Source: Phycisphaerae bacterium (GTDB taxonomy: Bacteria; Planctomycetota; Phycisphaerae; Sedimentisphaerales; Anaerobacaceae). Taken from it: a DNA stretch of 6,358 bases. The notes beneath the pieces are model-generated. The model saw only the letters and a list, made by a program, of their open reading frames with translations, was not told the DNA's origin and did no database searches. A program made the translations under genes and the position numbers. Where the stretch lies: the NCBI GenBank assembly GCA_030667885.1, contig DAOUVA010000273.1, forward strand, positions 1 to 6,358. Reading direction: 5' to 3'. Positions 6,219 through 6,358 of the stretch are shown in pieces (positions within the stretch are counted from its first letter, which is position 1; each line of letters starts with the position of its first letter).

Positions 6219-6247
6219 AATATGCTTAAAACACTAAATTTTTACAA
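6219..6247 (-). promoter_or_regulatory. candidate sigma-70-like promoter of the histone gene
   Basis: On the minus strand TTGTAA (6247-6242) and CATATT (6224-6219) are 17 bases apart, each matching the -35/-10 consensus at four of six positions. Transcription would start near 6212 and give a leader of about 110 bases containing the palindrome and the stem-loop. The region is AT-rich, so other promoter choices are possible. Confidence 0.35.
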
Positions 6248-6280
6248 TAATCGAGCCGTAGAAACAGCTTAGTCCCGACA

Positions 6281-6292
6281 GCCGGAACCGGC
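6281..6292. repeat. GC-rich perfect palindrome GCCGGAACCGGC-type inverted repeat in an AT-rich upstream region
   Basis: The arms GCCG (6281-6284) and CGGC (6289-6292) are separated by GAAC; the outer five bases on each side, GCCGG and CCGGC, are exactly complementary. It sits in a short GC-rich island (6253-6293) within AT-rich DNA, between the histone gene and the possible gene at the right edge. It could belong to a structured leader of that gene or to a binding site. No T-run follows at once on either strand, so it is not a clear terminator. Confidence 0.3.
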
Positions 6293-6334
6293 AAGTTAAA
6301 GTTTTTCGTTTAAGTTAGTAATTTTTGATTATTT

Positions 6335-6358
6335 ATGGAGTCTAATTTGACGAAAATA
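6335..6358 (+). CDS. possible start of a gene running off the right edge
   Basis: Eight codons are open to the window end, from ATG at 6335 or, in the same frame, TTG at 6347. The TTG has GGAG (6337-6340) six bases upstream, while the ATG has no site. The arrangement resembles the histone gene, where an upstream ATG overlaps the Shine-Dalgarno. Too little sequence is present to name a product or to be sure it is a gene. Confidence 0.2.

Noticed and set aside
6142..6293. Known riboswitch class (for example c-di-GMP-I) in the histone upstream region or the divergent leader
   Set aside because: The short GC-rich helices do not match the conserved core of any riboswitch I can recognise.
1..6358. 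tRNA or rRNA genes, CRISPR arrays, insertion sequences
   Set aside because: No cloverleaf, rRNA core sequence, regularly spaced repeat or transposase was seen.

Overview
The window is 6.4 kb of bacterial DNA of moderate to low GC. It holds the 3' end of one gene, a three-gene alpha-glucan (glycogen) cluster on the minus strand, a roughly 600-base gene-poor stretch, and a single-gene transcription unit for a very small histone-fold protein. Shine-Dalgarno sequences, short operon gaps and an intrinsic terminator identify it as bacterial. A UroD/MtaA-type methyltransferase, a GT4-GH57-debranching set and a bacterial histone together would suit an anaerobic member of the Planctomycetota/PVC group or a related phylum. 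That placement is an inference from gene content, not something the sequence proves.

Layout. Positions 2-409 (+) are the C-terminal part of a uroporphyrinogen-decarboxylase-family protein. It keeps the His-x-Cys...Cys zinc set of corrinoid methyltransferases of the MtaA/MtbA type. It meets, tail to tail and only 35 bases apart, the last gene of the minus-strand cluster. Read in transcription order, the cluster is a GT4 glycosyltransferase resembling glycogen synthase (5322-4033), a GH57 alpha-amylase-type enzyme (3992-2682) and a GH133-type glycogen debranching enzyme (2553-445, GTG start). The first two genes are 40 bases apart. The third is separated by 128 bases that hold a good Shine-Dalgarno, a strong stem-loop and a perfect TATAAT hexamer, so it may also have its own promoter. 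Together the three enzymes could build, trim and debranch an alpha-1,4/1,6-glucan store.

From 5323 to 5893 there is no convincing gene. The stretch has an AT-rich upstream region for the cluster, a set of nested inverted repeats (5425-5511) and a doubtful 61-codon plus-strand ORF. Then come an intrinsic terminator (5894-5922) and the histone-fold gene (5923-6102, minus strand, 59 residues), with a consensus Shine-Dalgarno that fixes its start. Its upstream region (6103-6334) contains a leader stem-loop, a perfect 12-bp palindrome inside a longer inverted repeat, and a plausible sigma-70-like promoter. A plus-strand gene may begin in the last 24 bases.

The most notable item is the bacterial histone: a minimal histone fold with the conserved R-x-T loop and the Arg/Asp pair spaced as in archaeal histones, expressed as a stand-alone gene.
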